64,000 nt of DNA from positions 62,001 through 126,000 of the forward strand of contig NZ_JADFBY010000003.1 of the NCBI RefSeq assembly GCF_015223065.1, read 5' to 3'. Under the pieces are notes generated by a model, which had not been told where the DNA came from, made no database searches, and saw nothing but the letters and a program-made list of their open reading frames with translations. The position numbers and the translations under genes were made by a program. Shown one piece after another: positions 53,737 to 60,532 of this stretch (position 1 is its first letter; each line of letters starts with the position of its first letter). The stretch is from Mucilaginibacter sp. JRF. GTDB lineage: Bacteria; Bacteroidota; Bacteroidia; Sphingobacteriales; Sphingobacteriaceae.

Positions 53737-54168
53737 TTAATCAGGTATTTTGACTGCCCAGTAGTTATACCTGAATTTTTTGTAACCTAAATAATATGCT
53801 AAACCTGCACCTAAATAAATCCCTAAAAGTGGAGCAGGGAAGTAATTATCATTTTGAACTTCAACTGGCAAGCTGTCTGTCAGCTTAAAATATAATTGTA
53901 CACCGATAACTACAGTTGCAATAATTATGCAGCCAATAGCACCAAACTTTTTTGGTTTGGGAACTATTATGATTGTTGAAATCGCGGCAGTAAATCCACC
54001 AATCGCACTTAACAGGGCACCCATTATAGCAGCAACAATATCATCATGTACACCAGTATGAAAGGTGTACATGAAATCGCTTGTAATAACTACAACGAAC
54101 AGGGCAATGATAATCGAAAAAGGTAAGGCGATAATCCACCGCAAAAACTTAAGGATATCAAATTTCAC
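53737..54168 (-). CDS. Hypothetical membrane protein with four helices
   Basis: The 143-residue protein has four hydrophobic segments, among them FLRWIIALPFSIIIALFVVV, IMGALLSAIGGFTAAISTII and LLGIYLGAGLAYYLGYKKF. It is a small integral membrane protein of unknown role. It follows a second membrane-protein gene on the same strand by 17 bases, and the two may form an operon. Confidence 0.6.
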   Translation of the reverse strand: MKFDILKFLRWIIALPFSIIIALFVVVITSDFMYTFHTGVHDDIVAAIMGALLSAIGGFTAAISTIIIVPKPKKFGAIGCIIIATVVIGVQLYFKLTDSLPVEVQNDNYFPAPLLGIYLGAGLAYYLGYKKFRYNYWAVKIPD

Positions 54169-54185
54169 TTGATGTAGTTAATGGT

Positions 54186-54431
54186 TTAGTTCTTTATATA
54201 GATAGTTAAAATATCTTTACCATCAAGTGACCGTAGCAATGAATCATCATCAGTCACGATATACATTATACCACCGATTACCATCACGATAACGATTAGC
54301 CATAATATTAAATGCGATTCTAATTCATCTATCTTTTCCGGTGGAATTGATTTCCACCAAATTAATTTGTTAGCGAGTGCTTTAATTATCCAAGCATTGT
54401 CGGGCAAGCCATAAGGCTGTTTTAGTGTCAT
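54186..54431 (-). CDS. Small hypothetical membrane protein
   Basis: The 81-residue protein has an amphipathic N-terminal half rich in tryptophan (NKLIWWKSIPPEKIDELE) and a single transmembrane helix (LILWLIVIVMVIGGIMYIV) with an acidic tail. It is unrelated to anything I recognise and lies just upstream of the four-helix protein. Confidence 0.5.
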   Translation of the reverse strand: MTLKQPYGLPDNAWIIKALANKLIWWKSIPPEKIDELESHLILWLIVIVMVIGGIMYIVTDDDSLLRSLDGKDILTIYIKN

Positions 54432-54589
54432 TTGGGTTTAACTGGTACTCAAATATATCAATTAGAACGAGAGGATAGGAACAAATAAATGTTTTAATGC
54501 AGATTGTATACAGCGGAGCAAAATGTGAGTAATAAACTGTCCTAAAAGCTATTAAACGGCACTTTAATACTCACATCACCCTATTATTG

Positions 54590-54858
54590 ATGGGGGTGAA
54601 TACTGATAAATTCTTTGCTTCGATTCGTAAAAACCTTTTTAACGGTGCGCTTAAACAATCACAAGTTGATGGCTTAAATGCTATTCTATCAGCTACCAGT
54701 GAGGCTGGAATTATTGATACCCGATATATCGCTTATATGCTGGCTACCGTGTTTCACGAAACCGCCCGAACTATGCAGCCTATTGAAGAATATAGTAAGG
54801 GCAGGGCTATGATTATGGCAAAAAGCTAAAGCGCTCCCGTAAGGCATATACATATATC
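54590..54858 (+). pseudogene. Endolysin (GH19/lysozyme-like) N-terminal remnant
   Basis: The frame from 54590 encodes VNTDKFFASIRKNLFNG, then QVDGLNAILSATSEAG and YIAYMLATVFHETARTMQPI, which is the N-terminus of Bacteroidota phage-type endolysins. Around 54800-54808 the frame shifts by one base; the continuation YDYGKKLKRSRKAYTY is in another frame and then stops. The catalytic rest is gone. It abuts a holin remnant, which points to a deletion joining the two. Confidence 0.65.
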
Positions 54859-54859
54859 T

Positions 54860-55187
54860 ATTGCTGCTTGTGACCTCGTTACAGGCGTTACAAAGGCATT
54901 AAAATGCAAAGAATATATATCAGCATCCAAACTATCATTAACGGTCTATAAGTTCATTTTACAGTCTGGCAATGATACTGGCTTTTCAGGTTGATACGGT
55001 GTTGTTTTCAGCTATCAGCCTGATATTAACTCATATGGTGGGCTACTATATCACCTTAATAGAGTTTAAATCCAATATTGAAAATATTTCAAAAATCACC
55101 AATACCAAATTAGGCGCAGCCTTAAAGGATGAGATAGCAGAACTGCTAAATACTAAATTTAAAAAATCAGATAATGAAAATAGCTAA
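54860..55187 (+). pseudogene. Phage holin-like gene, frameshifted and lacking its N-terminus
   Basis: A frame from 54860 encodes IAACDLVTGVTKALKCKEYI and SASKLSLTVYKFILQS, the typical DLVTGVTKA and LTVYKF segments of a Bacteroidota phage holin. Between about 54950 and 54970 the frame changes, and the rest, MILAFQVDTVLFSAISLI to HMVGYYITLIEFKSNIENIS, is read from 54972 to the stop at 55187. The N-terminal helix is missing at the junction with the endolysin remnant. Together they are a broken lysis cassette. Confidence 0.65.
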
Positions 55188-55248
55188 GATATTGCGCCTG
55201 ATAGCACAGTTGATTCCAACCGTGCTGGATGCGTTTAAGAAGAAATAA
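55174..55248 (+). CDS. 24-residue peptide after the holin remnant
   Basis: The frame MKIAKILRLIAQLIPTVLDA (24 residues in all, ending FKKK) overlaps the holin gene end by 14 bases. Short basic-ended amphipathic peptides like this occur behind holin genes in related elements, as I recall. Expression is not shown, and it may be a dead part of the lysis cassette. Confidence 0.35.
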   Translation: MKIAKILRLIAQLIPTVLDAFKKK

Positions 55249-55479
55249 TTATTGATTAAGTTGGTAATGCGATTCTATAACACTGCCTACCAATGTAAGA
55301 ATTGTAGGGTCTAACGGTACGGATGTTTCTTGTTGCCATTTATTTTCTGATTTGAAAATTATAAACCGGGAGAATATATCAGTAATTTCAAATCTTCTTT
55401 CAGAATCGCTATCCGTGGTGATTTCCTTAACATCAAAGCCTTTTTCTTTTCCGTCGTGATGTATACTTAATCTTTCCAT
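55249..55479 (-). CDS. Small hypothetical protein
   Basis: The 76-residue protein (MERLSIHHDGKEKGFDVKEI and onward) appears to be a small beta-rich domain ending in a helix (TILTLVGSVIESHYQLNQ). It is convergent with the holin-related peptide gene without a gap. No family is recognised. Confidence 0.5.
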   Translation of the reverse strand: MERLSIHHDGKEKGFDVKEITTDSDSERRFEITDIFSRFIIFKSENKWQQETSVPLDPTILTLVGSVIESHYQLNQ

Positions 55480-55584
55480 ATTCTTTAATGGAGTAACGGC
55501 ATAAATTTCAAATAGTTCTAAATCTTATAAAATTACGTAAAATACTAAAATAGTTAGCAAATTTGCTGGGTATTTTGAATTAAG

Positions 55585-55952
55585 ATGACCGAACCACGCA
55601 TATACACGGATGCTGAATTGAAAGCAAAGCAAGCACAGGATATGGCTGAATCTGTAAGGGAGCATGAACAGTTAAAGCGGGAAAAAGCCCAAATGATTAC
55701 AGCGCAAAAGATTTTTGATGCTGCAACAAATATGAAAGCTTGGGTTTACGACCCGGAACAAAAGCAGTGGTATACCCCGGAAGAATTCTTGAAAAATACC
55801 AGAGGTCTTATAATGACCATCCTTTATTCAAACGGGTTCAGTTAAAGAATCCGCTGGAAGGGGTGGAAGCCAGATTTAAAAAGCTAAACATCATTCAAAG
55901 TAAGTTACAATCATTTTATGAAAGGGTGATAGCTTACTATGCTGCTAAGTAA
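55585..55952 (+). pseudogene. Unknown 123-codon gene with one-base frameshift
   Basis: The first frame reads MTEPRIYTDAELKAKQAQDM and reaches KAWVYDPEQKQWYTPEEFL. Directly after a five-A run at 55792-55796 the sequence makes sense only in the next frame, KYQRSYNDHPLFKRVQLKNP to SFYERVIAYYAAK. Adding one A restores a single open frame (EEFLKKYQRS). The protein would be about 122 residues, helical at the start. Function unknown. Confidence 0.55.
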
Positions 55953-56081
55953 TTGAAAAACATTATCTGAGTGTGAGAGAATACTCTTTAGAATTTCGTT
56001 AGTGTATTTTTTACACATTTTGCTGTACACCATTTTTTGATACTGTAACAATCGATAATTTTGTTGACCTAATAAATTGAA

Positions 56082-56333
56082 ATGAGCGATTATTTACGAA
56101 TGGTACTGGTTTACCTCAAACAAGAGTTGCCCTCTGCTATATCTGATATACTGGAACTTGATGGGTGGGTTTTTAAATTTACCGTATCAGATAGCGATGA
56201 TTTTAATGAACGGTTCAAGGAAATTCAAAATATTACAGAAAAGTACATCAGGGCTATAAGAGAACGAAAAGCTGATTTGAATTTTACTGTTTGGAAGCCG
56301 ACGCAATCCAGAGATTTTATTGTGTACAAGTGA
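56082..56333 (+). CDS. Small hypothetical protein, paralogue of the gene after umuC
   Basis: The 83-residue protein (MSDYLRMVLVYLKQELPSAI and onward) aligns along about 55 residues with the product of 51736-51921. Shared positions include YL, LP, the L-x-G-x-x-FKF centre and a DFN motif. This copy is longer at its C-terminus (LNFTVWKPTQSRDFIVYK). Being present twice supports both as real genes. Function unknown. Confidence 0.6.
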   Translation: MSDYLRMVLVYLKQELPSAISDILELDGWVFKFTVSDSDDFNERFKEIQNITEKYIRAIRERKADLNFTVWKPTQSRDFIVYK

Positions 56334-56373
56334 TGTGCTAAAAATGCTGCTAAAGGTTTAGCATATTTTATCT

Positions 56374-56471
56374 TATATTTGCATTAATGTAAAGCGGAAC
56401 CCTCCGCTGTTATGTGATAAGGTTTAGGTTTGATGCCCCAAGCAGCGAGTGTTTTGGGGCTTCTATTTTTT
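56374..56471 (+). ncRNA. Conserved-loop small RNA, unit 1
   Basis: A perfect -7 box TATATTTG (56374-56381) is followed by a 5' hairpin AGCGG/CCGCT (56393-56397, 56404-56408) and then a 3' hairpin GCCCCAA/TTGGGGC (56435-56441, 56454-56460). The loop contains AGCGAGT at 56444-56450. A T-rich tail ends at 56471. It is the first of seven such stem-loops downstream to 58.4 kb. No coding frame is present. Confidence 0.6.
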
Positions 56472-56558
56472 GACCCAATTATGGTTAACAGCGCATCAAA
56501 TAATACTCAGATATCAATATATCTTTGAGTTTCATATTATAAAATTAGTTTTTTATAG

Positions 56559-56592
56559 AAGCCCCATACATAAATTGTAAAGGGGCTTTTAT
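56559..56592. terminator. Hairpin terminator next to the HTH gene
   Basis: AAGCCCC and GGGGCTT form a 7-bp stem and are followed on the plus strand by a T-run. It overlaps the 3' end region of the minus-strand HTH gene, and could work in both directions. Its loop does not have the AGCGAGT motif. Confidence 0.55.
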
Positions 56593-56595
56593 TTT

Positions 56596-56946
56596 TTAAA
56601 CTCTGGTGTGCATTGAAGCAAGTATCTGGTTATACTTTTCAAGCAGGTCAATGTACTTATCTTTCCAATCAGGCTGATTAATGCTAACAATTCCGTTGTT
56701 TTGAGCAGTACGTATTTTATCGCTGCTAAACATCTCAGAAGCGAAGTATTGAGGAAACTCAACAGAAAAATCGTGATTGACTGCAACACCTATGCGGTAT
56801 ATGATATTCTTCTTTAAAAATGGGGTATCAAACCAATTGTAAATGGTTCTTCTGTTAACGCCCAACTCAATAGATAAATCAGTTAAGCTAATCCCTCTCT
56901 TTCTTACAGCATACTCTACAAGCTGCCCGTTATGACTATTGTCCAT
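56596..56946 (-). CDS. XRE/phage-repressor-like HTH protein
   Basis: The 116-residue protein starts MDNSHNGQLVEYAVRKRGIS, followed by the helix-turn-helix TDLSIELGVNRRTIYNWFD and a C-terminal helix (YIDLLEKYNQILASMHTRV). It is a small DNA-binding protein, perhaps a repressor or antirepressor. It borders the small-RNA array, so the two might be functionally related; that is speculation. Confidence 0.7.
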   Translation of the reverse strand: MDNSHNGQLVEYAVRKRGISLTDLSIELGVNRRTIYNWFDTPFLKKNIIYRIGVAVNHDFSVEFPQYFASEMFSSDKIRTAQNNGIVSINQPDWKDKYIDLLEKYNQILASMHTRV

Positions 56947-57375
56947 CTTTATAATGTTTTAAAAGTAAAATGTAAATGTGGGTGTTAGATGTAAAGGAGT
57001 TTCTCAGAAGGCGATGCAAAGGAACAGTATAATTCTCATATTTTCAAAGTTGTGTGTATTGCGTAAACTTGAAAATCATATCAAAATGTTAAGAACTCAA
57101 ATCAAACAAAAATTTAATAATAACCAGTACAGGGAGCATTTGAAGCTAAATTATTCAGTTTTTATTTTCGCAATCGATGTTTATTATCATTGAGATATTC
57201 TAAATAATGTTGATAACTTCTTGTAACCTTTTTAAAATGATGCTCTCAAGAGAGCAATTTTACAATTTTCAATGCCCACAATTGGAGTTTTGTAAAACCT
57301 TTTAGTTCTAATTTATAATTGTTCGTTCGAGGAAAATCGAACTAATAAAGTAATTTAGAGGCTATTTATTTAATA

Positions 57376-57450
57376 TTTGATAGTAAGAGCCTATCAAAGT
57401 TTTGGTATGAAGCCCTTAACAGCGATTGTTGCAGGGCTTTTTTGTTTTTT
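57376..57450 (+). ncRNA. Conserved-loop small RNA, unit 2 (variant loop)
   Basis: The 5' hairpin is a perfect 8-bp stem TTTGATAG/CTATCAAA (57376-57383, 57391-57398). The 3' hairpin pairs AAGCCCT and AAC with GTT and AGGGCTT around the loop AGCGATT at 57421-57427, and a long T-run follows. A TAATTTAG box lies about 24 bases upstream. The loop differs by one base from the other units. Confidence 0.5.
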
Positions 57451-57514
57451 ACGTAACCTTGAAATTTATTTATTCGTATATCAGATTAATCAGATAATAG
57501 ATTCATTTTTTTTC

Positions 57515-57623
57515 ATCCCCGGATAGGTGGGTATTCGGGGATATTCTTTGTAAAAGCCCTGTTAGCACGTATAATGTAATATGTGTAATATAGCCCTTAG
57601 CCTTAAAACAGCTAAGGGTTTTT
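57515..57623 (+). ncRNA. Two-hairpin unit with a different loop
   Basis: A perfect ATCCCCG/CGGGGAT stem (57515-57521, 57536-57542) is followed by a CCCTTAGC/GCTAAGGG terminator hairpin (57594-57601, 57611-57618) and a T-run. The layout matches the neighbouring units but the terminal loop is CTTAAAACA, not AGCGAGT. It may be a diverged family member or an unrelated RNA. Confidence 0.4.
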
Positions 57624-57683
57624 AGTTATCTATAGCCATACGTTGTATTTGCCTTTGACGCTTGTGAATGAAAAACTTTTAAG

Positions 57684-57760
57684 TAATTTTATGAGTGAAG
57701 GGGTCACCTTCAAGCAAATTAGGAAAAGGCTTTGAGCAGCGAGTGCTTTGAGCCTTTTTT
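57684..57760 (+). ncRNA. Conserved-loop small RNA, unit 3
   Basis: A TAATTTTA box (57684-57691) lies 4 bases before the 5' hairpin TGAAGG/CCTTCA (57696-57701, 57707-57712). The 3' hairpin pairs AGGCTTTGAGC with GCTTTGAGCCT through outer and inner stem pairs and wobble pairs in the middle; its loop AGCGAGT is at 57738-57744. A T-run follows. The linker resembles that of unit 6. Confidence 0.6.
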
Positions 57761-57955
57761 AATTAGTGGGTCAAGACAATTGTATCCGGTTCATCATCAT
57801 ACTTTTCAAGCAGATTGAAAACTTTTAGGATGCTGAAAAATAAGAAAGCCCCAAATTAATGAGGCATTTCTGATTGTTATAGAGGGATGTTGATTACCTC
57901 ATTCACAGCGTAAAAGTAACGTCTACCTCCGATATTTTTCTAAAAAATAAATTAT

Positions 57956-58055
57956 TAAATTAGCATTAGAATTTATCACAAGCGCAGTTTGCATTTGTGA
58001 TGGTGTAAGATACAAGCAATTGGAAAGCCCCGGCAGCGAGTGTAGGGGCTTTTTT
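57956..58055 (+). ncRNA. Conserved-loop small RNA, unit 4
   Basis: A TAAATTAG box (57956-57963) precedes a perfect 7-bp stem ATCACAA/TTGTGAT (57975-57981, 57995-58001). The 3' hairpin is AAAGCCCC/GGGGCTTT (58024-58031, 58045-58052) with loop AGCGAGT at 58035-58041, then a T-run. Confidence 0.6.
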
Positions 58056-58182
58056 ATTTCACAGTAAAACTTAATTGCCAAGTAGGTTGTTCCAATGATG
58101 GTTGTTTTAATAAGATGATGAGTGTTTGTGTGATTATGAGCAACATTATTTATTAGCAGTCATTCAGAATTGTAATAGTTTG

Positions 58183-58220
58183 AGGCTTTGAGCAGCGAGT
58201 GCTTAAAGTCTTTATTTTTT
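58183..58220 (+). ncRNA. Conserved-loop stem-loop, unit 5
   Basis: AGGCTTT pairs with AAAGTCT and AGC with GCT around the loop AGCGAGT at 58194-58200; a T-run follows. I do not see a clear 5' hairpin here, although more than 100 bases separate it from unit 4. Confidence 0.5.
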
Positions 58221-58232
58221 AAGAACAATTAT

Positions 58233-58310
58233 TATTTTAGTAGCGAAGGTTTTGCCTTCAAGCATATTAAGGATACAGGTTTTAAGCAGCGAGTGTTTTG
58301 AGCCTTTTTT
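58233..58310 (+). ncRNA. Conserved-loop small RNA, unit 6
   Basis: A TATTTTAG box (58233-58240) lies 4 bases before the 5' hairpin GAAGG/CCTTC (58245-58249, 58255-58259). The 3' hairpin AGGTTTTAAGC/GTTTTGAGCCT pairs at 10 of 11 positions, some as wobble, around AGCGAGT at 58288-58294, with a T-run. Linker and hairpins match unit 3 with compensating changes. Confidence 0.6.
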
Positions 58311-58324
58311 AAGAAAGAATTTGG

Positions 58325-58362
58325 AAGCCCCGAGACAGCGAGTGTTAGGGGCTTTTGTTTTT
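58325..58362 (+). ncRNA. Conserved-loop stem-loop, unit 7
   Basis: AAGCCCC/GGGGCTT (58325-58331, 58348-58354) with an inner GAC/GTT stem presents the loop AGCGAGT at 58337-58343 and runs into a T-run. It follows unit 6 by only 14 bases and has no 5' hairpin of its own. Confidence 0.5.
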
Positions 58363-58479
58363 TTGTCGGAGATAGATAGAAAAGTAAACCTCTAAAAAGA
58401 TTTTGACTGTATTAGAATATCCGAAAGCGACTTACAGCAAACGTGGTAAATAAAAAAATTTTATTTTACGATAGTTAGA

Positions 58480-58588
58480 AAAATCGTATGAGTGATAGTG
58501 ATACCATTCGTTTGGCACAGCAAGGTTTTAATCATGAATGAGGCAAGTAACATTAACTCCTAAGTACACAACACGATTGTCTGATATC
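58480..58588 (+). pseudogene. Remnant of a second umuC 3' end
   Basis: About 100 bases are nearly identical to the 3' part of umuC (about 51596-51710), for example CAGCAAGGTTTTAATCATGA and TAAGTACACAACACGATTGT. The copy lacks about six bases after the ATCATGAAT segment and contains several substitutions, so it is out of frame. It ends at a GATAT shared with umuC. It indicates an earlier second umuC or a partial duplication. Confidence 0.8.
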
Positions 58589-58610
58589 TATTGGAACCTT
58601 AAAAATAGTA

Positions 58611-59171
58611 TTAGTCCAGTTTTATGATATCATCAACCACAATTTCATTATTCAGTAAATCTTTTTCAATATCACCTCTGTAGTCTATAATATTCTTTTG
58701 TAACCTGATTAATTTTTCTGACTGTGACAAAGTTAAAATGGATTTTTTATAGAATATATCACCACTGTCGGAAACATAGTAATCTTTACTTTCAGTTAGT
58801 TTTAGATTAACAAGGTTACTATTTGGGATATTTAATACTCCGTCATGGAAAGTGTAGTCTAATCCTGTATTTGAAAGCTGCTTCAATGCACGAATAAAAA
58901 CAGCATTGGCTTCATTATTTTTACTTACGACCTTTGGTTGATAACAACATAACCACTTAAAAGAAACGTTCTCCTCGGTCTTAAAATCAAGCTCAAATTG
59001 AGCAATAAATGGTTGGTCTTCTACCCTTTTGAATAAATAAAGTTTCTTTCCGACCAAATCATCCTTTTTAAATGGATTGCAACTTACCATAGTAAGTGTT
59101 ATTGCAATCGTTAGAAAGATTCGTTGAATATTTAAAGTGATTAAGAAATGTGATAGAAGGTTGTTAAACAT
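58611..59171 (-). CDS. Hypothetical lipoprotein divergent from an XRE regulator
   Basis: I chose the ATG at 59171 (186 residues, start MFNNLLSHFLITLNIQRIFL). The frame is open to 59267, but the longer form would overlap the divergent regulator and its operator. The hydrophobic start ends in a lipobox LTMVSC, so the product is a lipoprotein. The mature part is a beta-rich domain (FIAQFELDFKTEENVSFKWL) without known family. Confidence 0.7.
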   Translation of the reverse strand: MFNNLLSHFLITLNIQRIFLTIAITLTMVSCNPFKKDDLVGKKLYLFKRVEDQPFIAQFELDFKTEENVSFKWLCCYQPKVVSKNNEANAVFIRALKQLSNTGLDYTFHDGVLNIPNSNLVNLKLTESKDYYVSDSGDIFYKKSILTLSQSEKLIRLQKNIIDYRGDIEKDLLNNEIVVDDIIKLD

Positions 59172-59173
59172 GT

Positions 59174-59197
59174 TTCGTGGTCTTATTAGACCACGAA
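59174..59197. promoter_or_regulatory. Perfect 10-bp inverted repeat, probable operator of the XRE regulator
   Basis: TTCGTGGTCT and AGACCACGAA are perfectly inverted with a four-base spacer (TATT). The site lies between the lipoprotein start (59171) and the XRE gene start (59227), where a repressor would control both. The short symmetric form resembles operators of small XRE controller proteins. Confidence 0.65.
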
Positions 59198-59226
59198 TAT
59201 AAATTATATCAGTGACACTTTTGGTG

Positions 59227-59442
59227 ATGTTCGATAAAAAGGCCATAACCAAAACTGTGGGACTCAATTTGAGAAGGTTAAGGACTGAAAAAAATTTATC
59301 GATGCAAGACTTAGCAACATTGGCCGAGATGGAAAAATCTCAAATCTTCAAAATTGAAAACGCTAAACTTGACCCACAGGTATCTACTATATCTAATCTA
59401 TCAAACGCATTAGGTGTCGAAATCATAGAGTTTTTCAAATAA
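59227..59442 (+). CDS. XRE-family helix-turn-helix regulator
   Basis: The 71-residue protein is a bare Cro/C1-type HTH domain: LNLRRLRTEKNLSMQDLATL followed by EMEKSQIFKIENAKLDPQVS. I start it at the ATG at 59227; a GTG at 59212 would be an alternative. Size and sequence resemble restriction-modification controller (C) proteins and small phage repressors. No restriction or modification genes are nearby. Confidence 0.88.
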   Translation: MFDKKAITKTVGLNLRRLRTEKNLSMQDLATLAEMEKSQIFKIENAKLDPQVSTISNLSNALGVEIIEFFK

Positions 59443-59740
59443 AATTGTAAGGACTGTTTAGTAACAAAAAAAGGGCCTTATAAAACAAAAAAAGGCAACT
59501 TTTGTAAAGTATTATAAATTCAAAAAACAAGCTATATTTTACTGAAATTCAGCGTTTTGTATAATTTTTTAAATTTTACAAAAACTAATAAATTCTGCAA
59601 AAAACTATGTGCTGGTAACGAATTGATTTTTTTGGGTAAAGATAATCATATTTTAATTAATCCACTTGCATTAAAAAGCTTTAACATTTTGAAATTCAGT
59701 TTATTAAATGTAATTTCAAATACACTAAAAATAAACAGAG

Positions 59741-60310
59741 ATGATTGGGCGAAATGATTATCAAGATGGACTTGAAGGAAAACCCTTCAATAAGCCGGAC
59801 AATCCTTTTGATTATCATCAAGCTAAAGCTGACTATGATAAAGGGTCATTAGAGCGCTGGAACCGTATAAGTAATGAAACACCTTTATATCAAAAAATTA
59901 TTGTTTACTTGATTAAAGATTTCGTTCTTTCAATAATAATTATCTTGTTAATAGGAAGCTTTTTTAATCCGAATTCTTTATTTCCTTTTGCTTATTGGGT
60001 GATTCCTCTAACGATTCTTATTACTACTATAGATGTATACAACCGATATTATTCAAAGCATCGGACAGGTCGCCGTTACAGAAATGATGAATTTGATGGT
60101 GTTAAACCTAAGAAAAGCACATCTGAATGGCTTGGCTTAAACTCTCCGTCAAACATAATTGCAGCGATTATTTTGGTTTTCTTCTTTGGATGGTTAATGA
60201 AAAACGTGTTTCACTTGTACTTTTTCCATTTACCATTAGATGTATTTTTATCGTTGATTACAATGAGAATTTCAATGATTGCATCAAGTGCTTTTAATAA
60301 GTTTAAATGA
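59741..60310 (+). CDS. Hypothetical membrane protein with about four helices
   Basis: The 189-residue protein has a hydrophilic N-terminus with DNPFDYHQAKADYDKGSLER, then hydrophobic segments (FVLSIIIILLIGSF, FAYWVIPLTILITTIDVYN, NIIAAIILVFFFGWLMKNVF and a last one near the end). It is a small integral membrane protein without recognised domain. About 300 AT-rich bases upstream contain no clear gene. Confidence 0.65.
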   Translation: MIGRNDYQDGLEGKPFNKPDNPFDYHQAKADYDKGSLERWNRISNETPLYQKIIVYLIKDFVLSIIIILLIGSFFNPNSLFPFAYWVIPLTILITTIDVYNRYYSKHRTGRRYRNDEFDGVKPKKSTSEWLGLNSPSNIIAAIILVFFFGWLMKNVFHLYFFHLPLDVFLSLITMRISMIASSAFNKFK

Positions 60311-60327
60311 TTTTTAATGACGGAACA

Positions 60328-60531
60328 CTAATCATTTACATCTATCTCATTAGGTTGAACTAAAGCTCCTTTGGATGAAATTAACAAGCAATATTCAAAA
60401 GGAGAATCTTCATTTTGATAAAGATGCGCGCCTTGGACAAAATTAGCTATGCTTGAGTCTTCAGATGATTGAATTACAACAGGTATATCCTTTTGTAGCA
60501 GTAATAAATGAGCGAGCTGGTGCGTGGTCAT
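60328..60531 (-). CDS. Small hypothetical protein coupled to the recombinase
   Basis: The 67-residue protein (MTTHQLAHLLLLQKDIPVVI and onward) begins one base after the stop codon of the serine recombinase, so it is probably translated from the same message. It looks like a small alpha/beta protein. No family is recognised; similar small ORFs accompany some resolvase genes. Confidence 0.6.
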   Translation of the reverse strand: MTTHQLAHLLLLQKDIPVVIQSSEDSSIANFVQGAHLYQNEDSPFEYCLLISSKGALVQPNEIDVND

Positions 60532-60532
60532 T

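Noticed and set aside
55780..55800. Programmed -1 frameshifting at the A-run in the 55.6-kb gene
   Set aside because: There is no canonical X-XXY-YYZ heptamer in the right frame and no stable downstream stem or pseudoknot was seen.
56978..57193. A 71-codon open frame on the plus strand
   Set aside because: Its composition looks non-coding, it has no similarity to anything I know, and it has no promoter or neighbour support.
56374..58362. The repeated AGCGAGT element as a CRISPR array
   Set aside because: The identical part is only a 7-9 base loop within differing stems, the spacing is irregular (about 50 to 970 bases) and no cas gene is present.
56374..58362. The hairpin array as an integron cassette array
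   Set aside because: There are no cassette ORFs between hairpins, no attC R' and R'' consensus sequences and no integron integrase in the window.
59174..59442. Restriction-modification system behind the controller-like XRE protein
   Set aside because: None of the neighbouring genes has methyltransferase or restriction endonuclease motifs.
59557..59757. A 66-codon open frame upstream of the 59.7-kb membrane protein gene
   Set aside because: It is AT-rich with low-complexity residues, starts with a weak codon and overlaps the better-supported gene downstream.
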